Positions 7,252 through 10,238 of a stretch of DNA of 10,238 bases are shown piece by piece (the stretch's first letter is position 1; each line of letters begins with the position of its first letter). The position numbers were made by a program, and so were the translations under genes. The stretch is from positions 1-10,238 of the forward strand of contig CAUEYG010000022.1 in NCBI GenBank assembly GCA_959021945.1, read 5' to 3'. This DNA comes from an uncultured Eubacteriales bacterium (GTDB lineage: Bacteria > Bacillota > Clostridia > Peptostreptococcales > Anaerovoracaceae). The notes beneath the pieces were generated by a model. It saw nothing but the letters and a program-made list of their open reading frames with translations, had not been told where the DNA came from and did not search any database.

Positions 7252-7267
7252 AATAATGGCCATTATT
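7252..7267. promoter_or_regulatory. 16-bp perfect palindrome, possible operator in the leader
   Basis: AATAATGGCCATTATT is self-complementary over all 16 bases. With transcription starting near 7278 it covers roughly +12 to +27, where a bound protein could block elongation. Without a loop it is better suited to a dimeric DNA-binding protein than to an RNA hairpin. No known operator is recognised, and the bound factor is unknown. Confidence 0.4.
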
Positions 7268-7288
7268 CTTTACTCGCTTTTATATAGT

Positions 7289-7304
7289 GGCAAGTATTGT
7301 GCCA
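7289..7304 (-). promoter_or_regulatory. Sigma-54 (-24/-12) promoter of the pyrimidine operon
   Basis: The minus strand reads TGGCACAATACTTGCC, against the RpoN consensus TGGCAC-N5-TTGC(A/T). The invariant GG (7303-7302) and GC (7291-7290) have exactly the required spacing. Transcription would start near 7278, giving a leader of about 127 bases before the transporter ATG. The gene immediately upstream encodes a sigma-54 activator, which independently supports the call. Confidence 0.88.
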
Positions 7305-7385
7305 AATATCCTTAATATTCTCACTTTTTTTCGATTATTGGTCAAAAAGCTTATTTTTTCAACAATATAAAAATTCTAAAAAAAA

Positions 7386-7420
7386 GATCGCCCTGCACAT
7401 CTTTCTTGTGCAAGGCGATC
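7386..7420. terminator. Strong intrinsic terminator behind the regulator gene, bidirectional in form
   Basis: The arms 7386-7399 (GATCGCCCTGCACA) and 7407-7420 (TGTGCAAGGCGATC) pair over 13 of 14 positions, with one C/A mismatch at 7393/7413 and a seven-base loop. On the minus strand the stem is followed by a run of Ts (RNA U-tract) from 7385 downward, ending regulator transcripts about 100 bases after the stop at 7490. A TTTTT at 7421-7425 gives it the same form on the plus strand. It stops readthrough into the operon, so the operon depends on its own promoter. Confidence 0.88.
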
Positions 7421-7436
7421 TTTTTATCCTTCAATC

Positions 7437-7485
7437 GTTTCATAATCGAAACATGTGAAACACATTTGTTTCGATTGTGAAACAC
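7437..7485. promoter_or_regulatory. Helically phased GAAAC/GTTTC array, candidate upstream activating sequence
   Basis: Five copies of GAAAC or its complement GTTTC begin at 7437, 7448, 7457, 7468 and 7479, so the steps are 11, 9, 11 and 11 bp. The array includes a perfect 10-bp inverted repeat AATCGAAACA (7444-7453) / TGTTTCGATT (7467-7476), a direct repeat GTGAAACAC (7455-7463 and 7477-7485) offset by 22 bp, and a nested ATGTG-AAA-CACAT palindrome. The centre is about 158 bp upstream of the -24 element, a usual distance for enhancer sites of sigma-54 activators. Binding by the adjacent regulator is inferred. The array starts 5 bp after the regulator stop codon. Confidence 0.72.
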
Positions 7486-7489
7486 CTTC

Positions 7490-8926
7490 TTATTCTTTTC
7501 GGTTGATCTTTCGAAATAAAGTTGTGGAAGAAATGCCCAAAAGCTCTGCTGCTTTTCTGATGCTCCCTCCTGTTTTCATGGCTTTTTCAATATACTGATC
7601 TTCTACTGCATGAACCAAATCCGGCAAAGAGACAGGCAGCTCGCTGGTCTGCGTATCCTTGATCCCATTGGCAAAGCCCTCCTCCCGTGGAAGGTCATCT
7701 ATTGTAATTTCACGATTTGTGCTGAGAACAATAAGGCGCTCCACCATATTTTTCAGCTGTCTGGCATTTCCCTTCCAATCGGCTTTTTCCATAGTATGGA
7801 GCAGTTCTGAGCTGATGGTTTTACTGCAATTGTTTTTTTCATTGATTTCCTTCAGAAATAAGATAATCATGGGAATAATATCTTCTCTGCGTTTTCGCAG
7901 CGGCGGAATTTCAATGGGAATCACACTGAGGCGATAATACAAGTCTTCCCGGAACTCGTTTTCTTTTACCATTTCTTTTAAATCTTTATTTGTAGCTGCA
8001 ATAACACGGCAATCCACCTTTTTTGTTGTGGTGCCCCCTACCTTCATGATTTCCCCTGTCTCCAGGAACGTCAACAGTTTGGGCTGAAGGGTTAAGGGCA
8101 GTTCTCCGATCTCATCCAGAAAAATCGTTCCTCCGTCAGCTACTTCCAAAAGGCCGACTTTCCCCTCTCTACTGGCTCCGGTAAAAGCTCCCGGAACATA
8201 TCCGAACAATTCGGACTCCAATAAGGTTTCTGGAATCGCACCGCAGTTAATAGACATCATCGGTTTGTTCTGCCGTTTGCTCATGTTATGGACCAGTCTG
8301 GCAATCATGCCTTTTCCTACGCCGGATTCTCCCAGAATTAGCACTGTACTGTCGTTGGCGGCAACCCGTTCTGCAAAAGTGACCACCTTTCGCATTTGGC
8401 TGCTTTCTGCAATCAGACCCTCCCGCTCTACATTTGTACGGCTTTGAATGTTGCTGCGATAGCTGTCAATCAAGGCTTCCTGTTTCATCCGCTCTTCATA
8501 GAGCTCGTTTAATATGGGCATATCACGCAAGTTGTTAATGATCCTGTAGATTTGTCCCTTTTCGTTGTAAAAAGGCGTTGCTGTAACTAAAATGGTTTTT
8601 CCGTTGGAAAGGTGCTGCGTAATGGTTTCCTGGCGCTTTGATTCAAAGACCATGGCAGAGGCAGACTTTTGAATGGTTCCCTTAACAACCAAATCGTTGA
8701 CATGTTTTTCTACGATTTCTCCGCCGTCTACTTCCATGATCTTTTGATGAGCCTGATTGGTCATAATGGTAATGCCGTCTTCATCTACAACCGTCAGCCC
8801 GTCCTCTGTAAAAAAACAGGATCGAAGCGCTTCAATTATAAATTCCTTTTCCTCTTCAAAATCATCCTTTAAAATCTTTTGTTCGATATCCTCAAAGTTG
8901 TATTCTTTATCTTTAAATAGGATCAT
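7490..8926 (-). CDS. Sigma-54-dependent transcriptional activator (PAS, AAA+, Fis-type HTH)
   Basis: A 478-residue enhancer-binding protein. Residues ~1-35 are helical and charged. Residues ~36-135 form a PAS-like sensor (FFTEDGLTVVDEDGITIMTNQAHQKIM ... LVTATPFYNEKGQIYRIINNLRD), followed by a helical linker. The AAA+ domain (~170-400) has Walker A GESGVGKG (199-206), the sigma-54 contact loop GAFTGA (246-251), Walker B with D271/E272 (TIFLDEIGELP) and the arginine-finger region FREDLYYRL (325-333). The C-terminal Fis-type HTH is GGSIRKAAELLGISSTTLFRKI (~453-474). There is no receiver domain, so it senses a ligand or redox state rather than a phosphorelay. GGAGGGGG precedes the ATG. It most likely activates the -24/-12 promoter just downstream in response to a pyrimidine or breakdown product. 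The actual signal cannot be read. Confidence 0.94.
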   Translation of the reverse strand: MILFKDKEYNFEDIEQKILKDDFEEEKEFIIEALRSCFFTEDGLTVVDEDGITIMTNQAHQKIMEVDGGEIVEKHVNDLVVKGTIQKSASAMVFESKRQETITQHLSNGKTILVTATPFYNEKGQIYRIINNLRDMPILNELYEERMKQEALIDSYRSNIQSRTNVEREGLIAESSQMRKVVTFAERVAANDSTVLILGESGVGKGMIARLVHNMSKRQNKPMMSINCGAIPETLLESELFGYVPGAFTGASREGKVGLLEVADGGTIFLDEIGELPLTLQPKLLTFLETGEIMKVGGTTTKKVDCRVIAATNKDLKEMVKENEFREDLYYRLSVIPIEIPPLRKRREDIIPMIILFLKEINEKNNCSKTISSELLHTMEKADWKGNARQLKNMVERLIVLSTNREITIDDLPREEGFANGIKDTQTSELPVSLPDLVHAVEDQYIEKAMKTGGSIRKAAELLGISSTTLFRKINRKE

Positions 8927-8961
8927 GGTGTTCCCCCTCCGCTCGTTGACTGATTAATCAT

Positions 8962-8990
8962 ATTGTCGCATATCCAGGCAGGTTCGTCAA
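8962..8990 (-). promoter_or_regulatory. Sigma-A-like promoter of the regulator gene
   Basis: On the minus strand TTGACG (8990-8985) and GACAAT (8967-8962) are separated by 17 bases. Transcription would start near 8955, about 30 bases before the regulator ATG. The -35 matches consensus at 5 of 6 positions and the -10 at 4 of 6. This suggests steady housekeeping expression of the activator. Confidence 0.6.
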
Positions 8991-9031
8991 ATAGAGGAAA
9001 GGAAAACACAGAGGGCCAGTGCGCGCTCTTT

Positions 9032-10168
9032 TTAATTTACCCTTTTGGCAAAGTCGGCAAGGGCCTCTGAAATTTTAATTTGCTGCGGGCAGACTTTCTC
9101 ACAGCTGCGGCATCCAATGCATGCGGCGGGGCGCTTATCTTCCGCCATGGCGGACAGTGCCATAGGTGCGATAAAACTAAGGGAGCCTTCTGTAGAACGA
9201 TGTTCATTATAAAGTTCCAATAGTTTTGGAATATCCAGCTTTTGCGGGCAATGACCCACGCAATAGCTGCAGCTGGTACAAGGGACTCCGATTTGGCTGA
9301 TCATGTTGTCAGCCACCTGCATCAGCCCCTGCTGCTCTTTGTCGCTGAGAGGCTTTTCTTCCTCAAAGATTGCAATATTTTCTTTCATCTGTTCAAAATC
9401 AGACATACCGGAAAGAACGACTTTTATATCAGGCAGGGTCTGCAGAAATCGAAATGCCCAGGCAGGAATCGTTTCCTGAGGACGCAGCTCTTTTAGGATC
9501 TTGGTGTTCTCCTCAGAAAGGGATGCCAGCAGGCCGCCTCTCACCGGCTCCATGACCCAAACCGGCAGCTTGTATTGATTGAGCAGTTCCAGCTTTGCTT
9601 TGGCATCCTGAAAGTTCCAGTCCAAATAATTTAATTGAACCTGGCAAAACTCCATTTTGTCGCCATACGCCTTTAAAAATCGTTCCATGACCTGGTAGCT
9701 GCCATGAACGGAAAATCCCAGATGCCGAATTCTGCCCGTTTCTTTTTGCTTTAGCAGATACTTTAAAATCCCATATTTTTCGTCAAGATAATGGTCGATA
9801 TTAATTTCGCAGACATTATGGAATAAATAAAAATCAAAATAACCGGTTTCACATTTCTCTAATTGTTTCTCAAAAATTTCTTCTACTTTATCCATGTTGG
9901 ACAGATCATATCCGGGAAATTTGTCAGCCAAATAATAGCTTTCCCGTGGATATTTTTTTAAAAGTTTGCCAACGATTAATTCTGAATGTCCCTCGTGATA
10001 GCCCCAGGCAGTATCAAAATAATTGGCTCCATGCTCCATAGCATAGGCTATCATCTTAGCCGTTTCCTCTTCATCAATGGGAAGCTCGCCTTGCCCTTTT
10101 ACAGGAAGCCGCATCATCCCCACGCCCAGAGCAGGCAGTTTGCTGTTTTGAAAGTCTTTTGTAACCAT
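9032..10168 (-). CDS. Aldo/keto reductase with C-terminal 2x[4Fe-4S] ferredoxin domain
   Basis: A 378-residue cytoplasmic oxidoreductase. Residues ~1-285 form an aldo/keto reductase barrel with the catalytic set D52, Y57 (FDTAWGYHEGHSE), K83 (ADKFPG) and H117 (YLFHNV), then GRIRHLGFSVHG and WVMEPVRGGLL. The C-terminal domain has two cluster motifs, C297-C300-C303-C307 (CTSCSYCVGHCP) and C350-C353-C356-C360 (CIGCRSCEKVCP). This fused form is common in anaerobic Bacillota. The natural substrates of the group are poorly known. AAGGGGAG before the ATG supports the start. It is codirectional with the regulator, 105 bp upstream, with no convincing terminator between. Reduction of an aldehyde such as malonate semialdehyde formed in pyrimidine catabolism is only a guess from proximity. 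It could be unrelated. Confidence 0.9.
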   Translation of the reverse strand: MVTKDFQNSKLPALGVGMMRLPVKGQGELPIDEEETAKMIAYAMEHGANYFDTAWGYHEGHSELIVGKLLKKYPRESYYLADKFPGYDLSNMDKVEEIFEKQLEKCETGYFDFYLFHNVCEINIDHYLDEKYGILKYLLKQKETGRIRHLGFSVHGSYQVMERFLKAYGDKMEFCQVQLNYLDWNFQDAKAKLELLNQYKLPVWVMEPVRGGLLASLSEENTKILKELRPQETIPAWAFRFLQTLPDIKVVLSGMSDFEQMKENIAIFEEEKPLSDKEQQGLMQVADNMISQIGVPCTSCSYCVGHCPQKLDIPKLLELYNEHRSTEGSLSFIAPMALSAMAEDKRPAACIGCRSCEKVCPQQIKISEALADFAKRVN

Positions 10169-10238
10169 ATTTCTCCCCTTCCATGAAAAGATTGCAAAAG
10201 CAAAAAATAGTGGAACAAGAGATGGGAAAGAAGTCTTT

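Larger units (their letters stand above)
7152..7489. other. Intergenic regulatory region between the regulator and the transporter
   Basis: This 338-bp AT-rich gap encodes no protein beyond a possible 6-codon ORF. From the regulator side it holds the phased GAAAC/GTTTC array (7437-7485), a bidirectional terminator hairpin (7386-7420), an AT-rich spacer (about 7305-7385, no clear element, possibly bent DNA), the sigma-54 promoter (7289-7304), and then a predicted leader of about 127 bases. The leader contains a palindrome, the short ORF and a CAATTG hairpin. Each is listed separately. Confidence 0.8.

Noticed and set aside
7241..7261. Second sigma-54-like element (TGGCC ... TTTGCA) on the minus strand
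   Set aside because: The GG to GC spacing is five bases too long. The element at 7289-7304 has exact spacing and a better match.
9010..9029. Possible terminator after the aldo/keto reductase (AGAG ... CTCT with TTTTT)
   Set aside because: The stem is only four pairs plus a mismatch and two more, and the T-run is on the plus strand where no gene ends. It is too weak to call.
794..10186. Numerous plus-strand open frames of 60-212 codons and alternative minus frames inside the genes
   Set aside because: They lie opposite or within well-recognised genes, have low-complexity or Cys/Phe/Ser-rich translations, and lack convincing ribosome binding sites or family motifs. They are shadows of the coding strand.
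10169..10238. Promoter for the aldo/keto reductase (TTGTTC with CAATCT, 18-bp spacer)
   Set aside because: Both hexamers are poor matches and the upstream region is cut by the window edge.
1..10238. Mobile elements, CRISPR arrays, tRNA/rRNA genes or attachment sites
   Set aside because: I saw no transposase, terminal repeats, spacer-repeat pattern or structural RNA. The genes are tightly packed and form a coherent metabolic locus.

Overview
The window looks like chromosome of an anaerobic Bacillota, most likely class Clostridia. The evidence is strong AGGAGG-type ribosome binding sites, moderate GC content by eye, iron-sulfur-rich redox enzymes, a PAS-type sigma-54 activator, and protein sequences of clostridial flavour. 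All eight genes, one of them cut by the window edge, lie on the minus strand, so the biology reads from right to left.

Layout in transcription order: (1) 10168-9032, an aldo/keto reductase with a C-terminal two-cluster ferredoxin domain. (2) 8926-7490, a PAS / AAA+ / Fis-type HTH sigma-54 activator with its own sigma-A-like promoter. (3) A 338-bp regulatory gap (7489-7152). It holds a helically phased GAAAC/GTTTC array just behind the regulator stop, a strong bidirectional terminator, a textbook -24/-12 sigma-54 promoter on the minus strand, a 16-bp palindrome in the leader, and a possible 6-codon upstream ORF. (4) 7151-5616, an NCS1-family nucleobase/allantoin-type transporter. (5) 5582-4251, a YgeY-like M20 metallohydrolase. 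(6, 7) 4231-3011 and 3011-1755, PreT and PreA, the two subunits of bacterial dihydropyrimidine dehydrogenase, overlapping in a TAATG junction. (8) 1732-329, a dihydropyrimidinase. (9) 315 to the window edge, the first 105 residues of a biotin-dependent acyl-CoA carboxyltransferase.

Together genes 4-8 read as an inducible operon for reductive pyrimidine catabolism: import of uracil or thymine, reduction to dihydropyrimidine (PreTA), ring opening to N-carbamoyl-beta-alanine (dihydropyrimidinase), and, by position, hydrolysis of the carbamoyl group by the M20 enzyme. That last step is an inference: the M20 protein resembles YgeY, known from purine/selenium-linked clusters, rather than the usual beta-ureidopropionase families. 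The carboxyltransferase downstream suggests that the C3/C4 products may be routed through malonyl- or methylmalonyl-CoA, but it is truncated and its substrate cannot be read. The sigma-54 activator gene sits directly upstream of the operon, and its likely binding array and the sigma-54 promoter lie between them, which makes it the likely pathway-specific regulator.
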